A stretch of 64,000 bases of DNA from Smallanthus sonchifolius (GCA_023525975.1 CM042030.1:34032350-34096349), one strand, 5' to 3'; shown: positions 1-10,646, numbered from the stretch's first letter. Numbers and translations are program-made. The notes: generated by a model not told the origin, from the letters alone.

Positions 1-255
1 ATAGAACCAAACCTGCTGTAAGCGAACTTGTTAAGTTCACCTCCAACAGACCAAGCGAACTTAACAAGTTCGCCTCAGTTATACCTAAGCGAACTTATTA
101 AGTTCACCTCTGATAGACCAGGCGAACTTAACAAGTTCGCCTCTAGGCTCACTAGTTAAACACTTAGCAACTTTTAAACAATTACATACCAAAAACATAA
201 AGACATAAAATCTAACTATTACAAGCTTTTGTCATTACAAATCTATGTCCTAACA
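1..255 (-). repeat. Partial 3' LTR of element A
   Basis: Positions 1-255 match 6600-6854 with three substitutions. Two of these are CpG losses within dyad arms. It ends in CCTAACA (sense start TGTTAGG), directly beside a polypurine tract. It contains four 19-bp dyads at 22, 55, 89 and 122, spaced 33-34 bp apart. The rest of the LTR lies outside the window. Confidence 0.9.
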
Positions 256-269
256 GACTCCCCCTTGAC
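256..269 (-). other. Polypurine tract of element A
   Basis: In the sense direction this reads TCAAGGGGGAGTC immediately before the 3' LTR start TGTTAGG. It is the expected primer for plus-strand DNA synthesis. Element C has a similar purine run (AAGAGGAGTC) in the same place. Confidence 0.8.
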
Positions 270-411
270 AATAGCTTGATCTTCTGTCTTCAGTCTTTAT
301 CTTGAATTGTCTGGTAGTCTGCTGCCAGCATGCACACCGTATCTTCTGCATATCTCCAAAACTCTTTTATACTGTAGACCTTGTTCTATCCATTCATCAG
401 TATACATTATC

Positions 412-3402
412 TCATTCTTTCTTTGAAAAATTAATAAGATTCATTGCGTCATAGAAACACACAATGACCTTATTATCTTTATCTTCAACCCTTGCTTCAC
501 CAATATTAACATCAACATACCACCATTTCATATTCCCAAGAAAGTCTTGAGGAATCTTCTTTAATGGTATCTTGTGAATAGCACGCACTGGTCTATACTT
601 GTACCTCCAGGTTACTTTCCCAGTCTTAGGATCTGTAATCTTCACTCTTTTTCCCTTCTGTGGTTTCAGCCGTTCATACTTACCCGAACTACCTTCTTTC
701 TTTATCAGGTTTGCTATCACATCAGCCAAACCATTCTTCGATCTATTTATGAGTGGCTTTGAAGCTAGACCATTTATTTCACACCTCGGCAAGGTGTTGA
801 AATATTTGATCCTTGGCTTTAAATATTGAACACCATCAGATCGTTTGATTACAAACAATTTTGATTCACCATCATAAAACCAACTAATGATCCTTCCTAC
901 ACACTGCTCTTTATTCACATATTTCTCTTTCTGAGCAGGTTGTGCTGGAGACTTGGGTAGTACCTTCATCCAACTATTTACTACTTCTCTCCACTGTTCT
1001 CGTGTCATTCCTGTATCTCTGAACATCACAGGTTCTTCATTAATCTTTGGAGACTCAGTGTGAGTAGTTTCAGTTTCAGCACCCTTATTGAATTGAAGAT
1101 TCTCATCATCAGTATCCATCTTTGACTCAGCTGTATCATCAGGCAATGTGATGTCTTCAATAGAGTCCATAGAGTCAGTTATTCCATCATAAGAGAACTC
1201 AGGAACAACATCCTCTTGGATGAAGTTATACGGCACCTTAAGACCGTCACAGCCTTCATATGTAACACTGTCTTTATCTTTCTCTATTTCTATCTCCACT
1301 ATTTCTCCTTCTTCTATCTCAGTGTCTGACATATCATCTTCCATGTCATTGAATAAATCATCAATGTCATCAAGACATTCAATCTTTTCAGCTTCCTCTT
1401 CTTCTGAATCTTGAAAGAATTCTAATAACATAATTTCTTCTTCATTAGTACCCGAAGTATCTTTATCGTTGTTTCCTTCAAGAGATTGTGATGTCGACTC
1501 CCCCTGAACTCTAGATATAGGATTAGCGTCAGTGTATTGACGATCACCCTAAATATTTCCAGCAGGATCATTGTCTTCATCATCACGTCTTTGTATTGAC
1601 TCAGTGTGACAAGTATCAGGTATCCTCAACTCCTCCTGAGCGTCAAGACGCTGAACGAGTTTGGACACTAATGCTTGCATATCAGCAATCTGTTGAGCTT
1701 GAGTCTGAATCACCAGCTGTCGTTGAGAATCAATAGACACAAGAGAGTTAACTTGTGTTTGTAAAGATAGCATTTGAGATTCAAGGAAAGTTATCCTGTC
1801 AGAATCAGAAGTCTTTGATGGACTAGCTGTTGATTGTGGAATAGAAGGACCTGAAGTAGTAGGAATCTCTGTAGGAATAGGAGATGGAACTGGAGATGGA
1901 TCTTTAGATCTTGGAGGAGTAACTATCAAAGAAGCAACAAAATTAGCAACTTCAACTCCTTGAGAAGATTGTGCAGCAGCAATTGACGCAGACATTAACT
2001 TTTGACGTGAAGGATCTGGATTAAAGTCACTGTCAGTGTCAGAACTTTCATCTACCAACGATCTTTTTCCAAGTACCGATCCGGAAGGAGGATCCCAAAC
2101 AGACTTGCGTCGTGGTCGTCTGGCTTGAGATTTAATTCGTTTTCCAGCATTAGCCAGTGGAATAGCAGCCAACCGTTCATAATGGCCTGGAGAAAAATCT
2201 CTAGATTCATCAGAATCAGTGCTGTCATCAACAGATGATGAAGTATCGCTTGAACTGGAACTAGACTCAGCGTCTGTCACCACATTCCCTTCTTGTTCAT
2301 GAATAGACGAGTTCACAGCTTCATCAACAAAATCATCCATGTTCATACCCATATCTTGATTAGGATCATGAACGACCTCTTCTAGAACTGATTCCTGAAT
2401 AGGAATATTAACTGCAGCCTGTGGAATAGGAACTTGTTCTGGAATAGGAATTTGAGGTTGTACAGGAACTTGTATTTGTGGTTGTTGAACTTGAATTTGT
2501 GGAACTGGTATCTGTTGTTGTTGGGCAGGTTGTTGTTGTTGTTGCAGTTGTTGTTGTGCTAGAACGTTAACCCCTTGAACTTGAGCAAGTTCATTTGGAT
2601 GAAACCAATTATCATTTGGTGGTGCAACATAATCAGGATTGATTAAGTGCCCAAACAGTGGTGTATTAACCGGAATCAAAGCTGCATTTTGTTGTTTCAC
2701 CTTTGTACAATCTGTAAAAATACGTTTTGACATCGGAGTCAAAGTCAATCGTATGGCATGTTGTGGAAGATCCGGAATAAGATGATTGAGTATCAGTAGA
2801 ATAAAGCGGGGATACATCAAGAAATCTTGACCTTCAGCTGGATTGATCTGCATTACCATCTCTCGGTAAAAATAAAGCGGAAAATTGAATCTTTTATTCA
2901 AAGTTAAGGCCACCATCGCTGTTTGAAGTGCCATCTTCAAGCCATCGGTACAAGCTTTTCTCGGAGAGATGCATTGTATAATCACATGCATAAAGTACCT
3001 CCATTCTCCCACTAATCCACCTTTCCTAGCTTGTGTATCATTTTGTCTTCCACGATATCCCATCCTTTGAAAACAACCCATAATAAGAGTATTGGGATAA
3101 GATATTGGATCTTCAGCATTGCCTCCTAAAACTAGAGCAGCACGAATTGTCTCTTCTGAAATAGCAATCTCTGTGTTATTGACTGTTGCACGAAGGACAT
3201 GTGGTTCCACATCGATATCTTGATGTACAGTATCCCAGAATTGTTGTATATACACCAAGCTGATATAAGGATCCGCAGATAATGCAACATGTAGTCTTGA
3301 TCTATTCAGAAAATTGATAATGCCTTGATAGTGAACTGCTTCAGGCAAATTTGGATCTAACAACGCCACTTGATTATGCTTGTATTCGACACGACGAGCC
3401 AT
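412..3402 (-). pseudogene. 3' accessory (env-position) ORF of element A, one amber stop
   Basis: The reading frame of 996 codons runs from ATG at 3402 to 412 and is broken only by a TAG at 1546-1548. The N-terminal domain (about residues 1-240) contains QQFWDT, MGCFQRMGY and FLMYPRF. It is followed by a Q-rich tract, an acidic serine-rich stretch, a basic NLS-like patch (RRPRRKS), a coiled coil near residues 535-590, and a conserved C-terminal domain containing GRIISWF, YFNTLPRCE and MKWWYVDV. I see no signal peptide or membrane segment, so this is not a classical envelope. The copy in C is clearly homologous over its full length, and the one in E shares domain order and motifs. The start is chosen at the ATG directly after a CAG splice acceptor. 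The function is unknown. Confidence 0.8.
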
Positions 3403-3422
3403 CTGTGAAAATATTGGATAAC
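3403..3422 (-). promoter_or_regulatory. Candidate 3' splice site before the 3' ORF of A
   Basis: The sense sequence is GTTATCCAATATTTTCACAG immediately followed by the ATG. A T-rich tract plus CAG abutting the start codon is a good plant 3' splice site. The equivalent ORFs in C and E also start 0-2 bases after CAG. Splicing is inferred, not shown. Confidence 0.5.
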
Positions 3423-3575
3423 TTAACAAACATTAGAACACGTACACATATATGATACACATTTAAAAAAACACACAAACAAAACAACAAAAATAAAAAA
3501 ATTTCAAACAAAAAATTTTAAAAAAATTTCAAACACAAAAAAAAATCACAACTCTTTTTCACTTCTGACCCGTAG

Positions 3576-4191
3576 GCGAACTTAATAAGTTCGCTTAGTA
3601 GTGCAAGAGGCGAACTTATTAAGTTCGCCTGATAAGTTCGCTTCGAACAAGTTCGCTTGGAACAAGTTCGCCTGAACTTGAGACGTTTCAAATTCAAACA
3701 CTGAAATTTCAAAATCCGGCAAACCAAGATCAAATCATGAAATAAGCCTATCTAATCAATCGAATATCACAATATGACCAAAAATGATACACAATTTGAT
3801 ATCTTGGTCAAAACTTAGTTCAAAATCGTCTTGAAACAGTCCGACGAAACCCGAGATGAAAAACCATCGAATACGCTCAATATAGCGGATGAAATCCAAC
3901 AAAAATACCTTTGTTAGATTCTCAATGTGATTTCGATCAAGAGACAACCAGAAATTAGCACTCACAACACAAATTAAAATTTTTGAGAAATTTGGGCAAG
4001 TTCGCTTGTGCTGAGGAAGACGACGATGAGACAAGTTCGCCTGATTCAACACTTATTCAGGTTAAGTTCGCTTAATTAAGCGAACTTGTTAAGTTCGCTT
4101 AACAAGCCTTCGACGAACAAGATAAGTTCGCTTCACCCTAGACTGAAAATTAAGTTCGCTTCACCGATTTAAGCGAACATATTAAGTTCGC
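3576..4191 (-). repeat. Dyad array (GCGAACTT family) upstream of the 3' ORF in A
   Basis: 19-bp dyads of the form GCGAACTT-NNN-AAGTTCGC occur at 3576, 3610 (34 bp apart), 4080 and 4173 (one mismatch). Several isolated half-sites (AAGTTCGC) lie between them. The array lies in the untranslated stretch just before the 3' ORF, in the same place as in element C. Confidence 0.85.
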
Positions 4192-4372
4192 TTCACTGTT
4201 CACAGGAGAACTTAATTACTTTTCCAACCTTTTTGCCTTGAACACAAATTTTACCAACTTCAACCTTTCAAATCTTAAACTTCCGTCAGCAACACATATT
4301 TGATCCAATCCCGAACAATTTTAATAAAAGTTTAGAATTTTCATGGAAAGTAAAAATAAAATCTTTTTGAAT

Positions 4373-4515
4373 TTTATCTATACAGACGGAAACACATATT
4401 TTTGATTTTTCTCTATACAAACAGAATCACATATTTTTTATTTTTCTCTTAATAAACTGAAATGACATATTTTTGGTTTTTCTCTTAATAAACTGAAATG
4501 ACATATTTTTGGTTT
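4373..4515 (-). repeat. Tandem repeat of about 40 bp in the A spacer
   Basis: Three to four imperfect copies share ACATATTTTT followed by a T-rich stretch; the last two are nearly identical. A related repeat with the core AAAATATGTGTTTTTG is in element C at 21552-21680, again between the coding region and the 3' ORF. The repeat is therefore an inherited part of this spacer. Confidence 0.7.
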
Positions 4516-4796
4516 GAACATCATGAACAAAAAGATCATATCAGTATTCAATTAATTCATCACACGTATTATCAATAACAAGAGATAACCTATAGTAAGA
4601 GACCATAATTTTGTGCATATTGCATCTTTTTCATTTTGAAACTCATTCAATTTGAAAAATATTTGAAATGATACGCGATAAATTTCAAAGTAAATAAGAT
4701 CAGGTTATAAAATGCTCTTTTATTTATACCGAATTTGAAATATAAAGCCTGAATACTTAAAATTGTCAATATTATATTATTTGAAACTATAAGCGT

Positions 4797-5636
4797 TTAT
4801 TTTCCAAATTCATGTGATTTAGTACCATGTGATTCTATCCTTTCAATACACACATTCTCATTATCTTTTAATTTCTGATTTACCGTGTGCATCGATTTCA
4901 TATCACAAATGAGGTTTACATTGTCATCCATAACCCTCATCATTTTATCCTTAACTGAACCACAGTTAGAACAAAACGTCTCAGAGTTAGAAAATACCTC
5001 AGATTTTTCTTCTGAAGAAGATGCACCAGGAGCCATGAATACGTCATCATCAGCTTCACTCTTTTGATCAATAATGACAGGCTCTGCATCAGTTTCTAAG
5101 TCACTCAGATCATCTTCAACTGTCTGAAAACTTTCTTCACTCATCACATCAGTCTCAGTAGATTGAGTACTTTCACCAGAACGAATACTCTCACTATCAG
5201 TTAAATCTGTAGAAGAATCACTTTCAGAAACACCCTGTGTTACTACTTCTTCTTTGATCAAGACCACAAACGCTTGAGTAGTAGCTTCACCCTTTTTCTT
5301 CAAAGCTTCCCATAGATCTCTAGAAGTTGGACACTTCCCGAGACTATGAATGATTTCTTTTGGTAAAGACAACGTTAAAGTTTCACGCGTCTTCATCTCT
5401 CGATCAAACTTCTGCTTTTCTAGTTTAGTAAGAGCTGTCACTGGTTTAGGAACATCATAATATCCCATATAGTCATAAGTAGGATGCATATATCCTTCAA
5501 ATAAGGATGTCCAAAATTTTTCATCAGTTTCTGATACGAACTGTTCGAACCGGACTTTCCAGTTACGAAAATCTGATATGCACAAAAGTCTCGGTGGCAT
5601 AGTTTCAATCTCATTATCATCACATGAAATTGACAT
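4797..5636 (-). CDS. Truncated gag of element A (open, 279 codons)
   Basis: The ORF begins MSISCDDNEIETMPPRL and continues with FRNWKVRFEQF and SRDLWEALKKKG. This is the pattern of the N-terminal capsid region of Ty1/copia Gag (UBN2/DUF4219-like: a conserved W in the substrate loop, then an LW-A-L helix). An acidic Ser/Glu-rich tail follows. The CCHC knuckle and everything downstream are missing because the internal deletion ends the frame at a TAA at the junction. The upstream leader carries dyads at 5836-6016. The frame is uninterrupted, so a capsid-like protein could still be made. The start is the first ATG of the frame; an alternative internal Met lies 12 codons in. Confidence 0.75.
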   Translation of the reverse strand: MSISCDDNEIETMPPRLLCISDFRNWKVRFEQFVSETDEKFWTSLFEGYMHPTYDYMGYYDVPKPVTALTKLEKQKFDREMKTRETLTLSLPKEIIHSLGKCPTSRDLWEALKKKGEATTQAFVVLIKEEVVTQGVSESDSSTDLTDSESIRSGESTQSTETDVMSEESFQTVEDDLSDLETDAEPVIIDQKSEADDDVFMAPGASSSEEKSEVFSNSETFCSNCGSVKDKMMRVMDDNVNLICDMKSMHTVNQKLKDNENVCIERIESHGTKSHEFGK

Positions 5637-5819
5637 TTTGAAATTTTTGCGAAAATACCCGGAAAAAAATTTCCCGCCAAAATACTCTTTTTAAAAAATT
5701 TCGAAACTTCAAAATTTCAAAAATGATCCGAAACAAGCATATAAACTTTCCCTAAAAAATTTGGACAAGATGAAATTTCCCGCCAAAATACTTTTTTTTT
5801 TTTTTTAAGAAACCTAGAT

Positions 5820-6016
5820 AAGTTCGCCTGCCCAAGCGAACTTAATAAGTTCGCCTGCCCAAGCGAACTTAATAAGTTCGCCTGACTGAACCACCCAAGC
5901 GAACTTAAAGAGAAGCGAACTTAATAAGTTCGCTTAAAACAGAATTCAAAAATCTGATTAAGTTCGCCTAAAATAAGTTCGCTTAATCCTGTGAGAAGCG
6001 AACTTGACAAGTTCGC
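5820..6016 (-). repeat. Dyad array in the gag leader of A
   Basis: Complete GCGAACTT dyads lie at 5836, 5863, 5915 and 5998, with extra half-sites at 5820, 5899 and about 5959-5985. The array is in the 5' leader between primer site and gag ATG. This is a third location for the same motif within one element, besides the LTR and the pre-3'-ORF spacer. Confidence 0.85.
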
Positions 6017-6349
6017 CTGCACAGATTTCAGCAAGTTCGCTTGCTCCAACAGAATCAAACTCAGGAACAGATTCGAATCAGTTTCGCGAACTAAGATCAA
6101 CCAGAAATCGTCATAATTCACTGATTTGAAGGAATTAATCAAAATTGGACCATAGGATTGTGTAATTTCGCAATTAGAACTTTTCTATCGGATCAATTTC
6201 TTCAAAATCCTCATCAAAAACACCAAATCAGTCAAGATTTCTCCATTTTTGCAAGAACACGAAAAAGATGAAAAATCCTCAAAATCTCCGATTTTTTATG
6301 TTGATTGGACACGAAAACACCACGAATCTTCTGCTAATCAAGAGCAATA

Positions 6350-6361
6350 GCTCTGATACCA
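6350..6361 (-). other. Primer binding site of A (tRNA-iMet)
   Basis: The sense sequence TGGTATCAGAGC is the exact complement of the 3' end of initiator tRNA-Met. It lies two bases after the LTR end (CCTACA). This fixes element orientation and the inner LTR boundary. Confidence 0.92.
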
Positions 6362-6590
6362 CTTGTAGGTCCAGGTAACTCAACTACTGATCGAACTCGT
6401 GATATGACGTTTCTATAATACAAAGTGCGGAATCCTTCGTATTAACGTTTGTATACTAATTGACAACTCCAACAACACGCGTAAATAAACTTCTCGTTAT
6501 ATTCCAAATCACTGTGGTTACAGACTCAATCAGATAAGTTTTTCTCTCCTTGGATCGATTTCTGTTCACCACTGTCTAATGACTCTGTAA

Positions 6591-6603
6591 CACATATATA
6601 TAG
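6591..6603 (-). promoter_or_regulatory. TATA box of A LTR
   Basis: The sense sequence CTATATATATGTG lies directly downstream of the dyad array. It is the probable Pol II promoter core for the element. Confidence 0.6.
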
Positions 6604-6620
6604 AACCAAACCTGCTGTAA

Positions 6621-6739
6621 GCGAACTTGTTAAGTTCGCCTCCAACAGACCAAGCGAACTTAACAAGTTCGCCTCAGTTATACCTAAGCGAACTTATTAA
6701 GTTCGCCTCTGATAGACCAGGCGAACTTAAAAAGTTCGC
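6621..6739 (-). repeat. Four phased dyads in the U3 of A
   Basis: Dyads start at 6621, 6654, 6688 and 6721, giving steps of 33, 34 and 33 bp. Each has arms GCGAACTT and AAGTTCGC with a 3-base centre; the leftmost base of the centre varies. In sense orientation the array ends about 18 bp before the TATA box. Confidence 0.88.
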
Positions 6740-6854
6740 CTCTAGGCTCACTAGTTAAACACTTAGCAACTTTTAAACAATTACATACCAAAAACATAAA
6801 GACATAAAATCTAACTATTACAAGCTTTTGTCATTACAAATCTATGTCCTAACA

Positions 6855-7488
6855 AATAAGTATATCGTCAATGAAGACAATAAAAAATTTATCTAGATAG
6901 GGTTTACAGATACGATTCATCATATCCATAAAATGCGGCAGGAGCATTAGTAAGTCCAAATGGCATAATCGTGAACTTATAATGTCCATACCTGGTTCGA
7001 AAAGCAGTTTTAAGAATATCTTTTTCTTCAACTTTTAGTTGGTGATACCCTGATCAAAGATCTATTTTAGAAAAATGGCAAGCGCCGTGTAATTGGTCAA
7101 ACAGATCATCGATTCTAGGAAGAGGATAACATTTCTTAATCGTTACTTTGTTTAGCTCCTGGTAATCAATGTGCATCCTCATTGTACCATCCTTTTTAAC
7201 GAAAAGAATTGGAACTCCCCAAGGAGATGAACTCGGGCGAATGAATCCTTTCTCCAGTAATTCATCCAATTGTATCTTCAATTCTTTCATTTCGGTTAGG
7301 GTTAGATGGTATGGAGCTTTGGCAATAGGAGTCATTCCTGGTACAAGATTGATTTTAAATTTGACTTCTCTTTCTGATGGTATACTAGGTAATTCATCTG
7401 GAAATATATCTGCGTAATCAGCTACTACCGGTACATCTTCAATTTTTGTTTTCTTTTGTATTGGTAGAAATCTGAACCAAGTATGCAA
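6855..7488 (-). pseudogene. B reverse transcriptase, N-terminal and palm part, disrupted
   Basis: Reading right to left, the segment shows LVPGMTPIAKAPYHL, KGFIRPSSSPWG, PILFVKKDGTMRM, ELNKV and PRIDDLFDQLHGA. A stop follows SKIDL at 7054. Next come the palm motif MPFGLTNAPAAFMD and the active site FIDDIL at the junction with element A. These are the ordered signatures of Ty3/gypsy RT. The thumb and RNase H are not in the window. A stop and a frameshift near 7031-7056 make it non-functional apart from the insertion. Confidence 0.85.
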
Positions 7489-7518
7489 TGCATCTCTTCT
7501 GAAGGTACTTAGTTGCTT

Positions 7519-8030
7519 TCAGCATTGATACAATTCCCAGAGGTTGATTTTGTTTTCGCCATAAATTGTTAAAGGTTTTCCAGAAGGAATCTGGATTTCT
7601 ATGGCCTTTTTATCACAAAGGATATGGGCTTGGTTATTGGCTAACCAATCCATTCCTAAGACAACATCAAGTCCTGCTAAGGTCATAGGCATTAATCGTA
7701 CAGGCAAGATGTGTCCTGAAATTGTGATAGCACAATCATCTAAGAATTTGGAAATTTTGATTAAATTTCCTTCGGCCATCTCTACTTCATAAATCTTATC
7801 TAATGGAACTAAAGGCTTGTTTAATAGATTACAAAACTTATAATCTATGAAACTCAAATTTGCACCAGAGTCAAACAGTACTCTTGCATAAATATTGTCA
7901 GTGAGGAATGTACCAGTGACTGCATCTAGAACAGCTGCAACATCACGAGTATTTAGTACGAAAGCTCGTACATTTTTCTTGTTTCCTTCATTGGCCTTTG
8001 CACCACTGGATTCTGCATGATTAAGCTTTG
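7519..8030 (-). pseudogene. B aspartic protease region
   Basis: The open stretch carries the retropepsin active site FDSGAN at 7864-7872 (Asp-Ser-Gly intact). The flap-distal hydrophobic-Gly motif VVLGMDWL follows, with the usual IPSGKPLTIYGE before RT. It is bounded by a TAG near 7519 and by a stop near 8031 on the gag side. The catalytic triad itself is undamaged, unlike in elements D and E. Confidence 0.8.
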
Positions 8031-9124
8031 GACAAGTTTATTTAAAATGGCCAGTTTCTTCACAATTGAAACAGGAGATATTTCTCTTTCTTGGGCAGTT
8101 CTCAAACACATGCCCGGTCTTCTTGCAAAGGTGATAATAAACTTTCTTGAAAAAGCATTCTCAAGTATGTCTTTCCTTGCAGATTTTGCATTCTGGGATA
8201 GAAAAGTTAAATCCTCCTTTGGCAGGCTGGCTTCTTCCTTTCCAAGGAGAATTGTTTTTTCCGATTTTCTGTAGCCCTTTTGGCTACTTCCCTTGCCTTC
8301 CCTTCTTCTTGTTTTCTTATCATACCGTCACTTAGAATTCCTCCTAGCTGTACGGCAGATGCAATGGTCTGAGGCATAGTAGCCTTGACCATGTCTCTGA
8401 TTTCTTCAGCCAGACTCCAAATATATCTTTTAATTAGATTGGGTTCGGAGGTGGATAGATGTGGAACCAAACGAGCATACTCAAACATCTTGGAGACATA
8501 CTCCTAATGTTTAGTTCCTTCCATACGGAGATTTAGAAATTTGGTTTCTATTCTCTCTGGTTCATTTATGGGACAAAATCTTTGAATTACCATATCCTTG
8601 AATTCTTCCCATTCCATGGCATAGGCTTTATGTCAGCCCATAGCTTGAACAATGGAATTCCACCACTCTAAAGCTTCATTTTTAAATAAATTTGATGCAT
8701 AAAACACCATATCTTCATCAGCACATTTGCTGATGGAGATAACAGATTCAGCTTTCTCCAGCCACCTCAGGGCTGCCACTGCTCCCTCATTTCCAGCATA
8801 TTCCAAAGGTTTACATCCTTGGAATGCACGAAACATACATCCCTTCCTTCTCTTTCTTTTCTTGCTAATTTTTTCAGAATCAGAATTAGAATTATCTCCG
8901 TTTGAACTATGATTTTCTTCATGATGATTATTTTTAGATTCAGCCACTTTATTTTTCATTTTATCTTCTTTCATAGCTTTCAGAATTTTAGGGAGATCTA
9001 TTCCTTCTGTAACCATTTTCTTTATTTCTGCTTTCTGTTGCAGTTGTTCAGAATTTTCGTGTTGGATTTGTTTGCTCTTGCCCCTTGTATTATAAGAAGG
9101 ACCTTGTTTCGACATTCTATTCAC
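8031..9124 (-). pseudogene. B gag, frameshifted
   Basis: The N-terminal part (9124-8633) has a charged region, then CMFRAFQGCKPLEY, AALRWLEKAES and EALEWWNS. These are standard gypsy retrotransposon Gag helices. After a stop the frame resumes as YARLVPHLSTSEP (8488-8207). Remnants of two CCHC knuckles follow around 8130-8045, the second having a TAA inside. The reading frame is broken at least three times. Confidence 0.8.
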
Positions 9125-9178
9125 AAGAGGAATTTTATTAATATTTGGAATATATATTACAAAGATTGGAAAGGAAAT

Positions 9179-10646
9179 TTACATATAACCCTGATAACGG
9201 GCATTTTCTAGCATTTGTCTTAATGCTCTATTCTGGGCGTCTATAGATGCTAATCTATGATTTTCTTTTTCCAATTCTGCTACACGTTCCTGTAAGGCTC
9301 TAATATGTTTGTTATCAAAACCTTCCTCATTTTCTTGAGGATTTTGTATATTTGTAGGCTCATAATATTCATATGGCTTATTTGAATCTTCTCTTTCTTC
9401 TCCTTCAGGAACATGATTATTTTCATAAGGGATTTCAGGTAGTCCCTGATAATAATAAGGATTATAACATGGATTTTTTCCATAATCCGGATTTCGGCTT
9501 GCTGATGGAAGGTACAAAGGGATTTGGCGGAGGTGTTAATTCTCCTAAGCTTCGATATGTACTTCCTGAATGTCTCGAACTTGTTCTAGTATAGATCTGT
9601 TTTATTTGTAAGCTAGAATTCAAATCTAGGCGGAGCATATTTCTGAACATAGAAAGGACCTTTTCCTTTTTCGAGTCATCCGAATAAATCAAGAATACTT
9701 TATATTTATACTTTGTATTTTACATACTGAAAATAGTAAATTATACTATTATATTTTGTAGACTAGGGTGGTTATCGTTCCAGAGTAGTATCTCCAACTA
9801 ATTTGTTCCCAAGAAAGAATGACGGGTCTGGGAGAGATTTATACACCATTCTTTCCTTAGACCGAATATTTAGTTTGGCAGATAACTACATACCGGTCGG
9901 ATGGTTACCCATATGTCTAGTTATTTTATTCTTTCTTTTTATCTTTTCTTTTATTTTTCTTTTCTCTTTCTTTCTCCAGTTGCCGAACCCTTTCCTTGAG
10001 CTGTCTTGAATCTTTCTTGACTTCATTAGTTTCTCTTAAGACACGATCAAGGAATTCTATGGGTGTTCCAAGATGAGCTGAAGAATAATTATACTGAGGA
10101 GGGGGTTCACGAATACAAAATAATATGTCGTTAAACACATTATGGTATGGATCATCAGGACCATCAGTTGGTTCTTCAATATATTCCTCTAACATCGTTG
10201 AAAGAGTATAAGGATTTTCCTCACCAATTGGATAGAGGTATGGGTCTTGAGTTTCTATTTCAAGTTCTACTTCCTCGGGTATTTCTTGATATCTCTTCCA
10301 TTTCTTCTGCAGACACATGCATATGCTTGGTCGGAGTTCGTACATTCATCCTTGGTTTAGTAGACCGACTGGGTCCAACCTCATTTATCTTTACTTTATT
10401 TAATGGAGGAGGAGTATCAGTTCTCCAATTCTCAAAATCTGAAGTAGCTTCCATCCAAGATGAGCTAAATTGATTTTGATAATAGGATTCATTGTAAGAG
10501 ACAATGATAGGATCAGAAAGGGATTCACCAGTATCAGGAATGATTATATGATTTTGCATGGATCCCGTAGGATGATAACGTTCTTCTTCAGATCGTCCGA
10601 AGATATAAGTGTAGTAACTATTTACATACATCTGTATAGTTATCAA
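9179..10646 (-). pseudogene. B pre-gag ORF with coiled coils (broken)
   Basis: Between primer site and gag lie overlapping open segments at 10646-10260, 10345-9926 and 9692-9179. They encode a Tyr/Pro/Glu-rich protein, with charged heptad-like helices ending the second (RQLKERVRQLEKE) and third (RALQERVAELEKE) segments. No capsid, nucleocapsid or enzyme motif is present. Gypsy F has a comparable coiled-coil ORF in the same position (48257-47584) with no obvious sequence match. I do not recognise a function. The role could be structural or regulatory; pre-gag ORFs are known from Tat/Ogre elements, but kinship is not shown here. Confidence 0.55.

Larger units (their letters stand above)
1..6854 (-). 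mobile_element. Copia (SIRE-lineage) element A, pol-deleted derivative
   Basis: Minus-strand LTR element whose 5' LTR is on the right (6364-6854) and whose 3' LTR is cut by the window start (1-255). Sense order is LTR, tRNA-iMet primer site, leader with dyads, truncated gag (5636-4797), spacer, long 3' ORF (3402-412), polypurine tract, LTR. No protease, integrase, RT or RNase H is present. The sequence after the gag stop aligns by eye with element C from about 21260, so one internal deletion removed late gag and all of pol. The LTR copies differ at 3 of 255 compared positions. The element interrupts gypsy B just after its RT active site. The other junction and the target duplication lie left of the window. 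Confidence 0.85.
6364..6854 (-). repeat. 5' LTR of element A
   Basis: A 491-bp LTR with TGTTAGG...CCTACA sense termini. It carries four dyads and a TATA box and ends two bases from the primer site. It has the same termini and general content as the 387-bp LTR of element C, which has only about two dyads. Dyad number therefore varies within the family. Confidence 0.9.
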
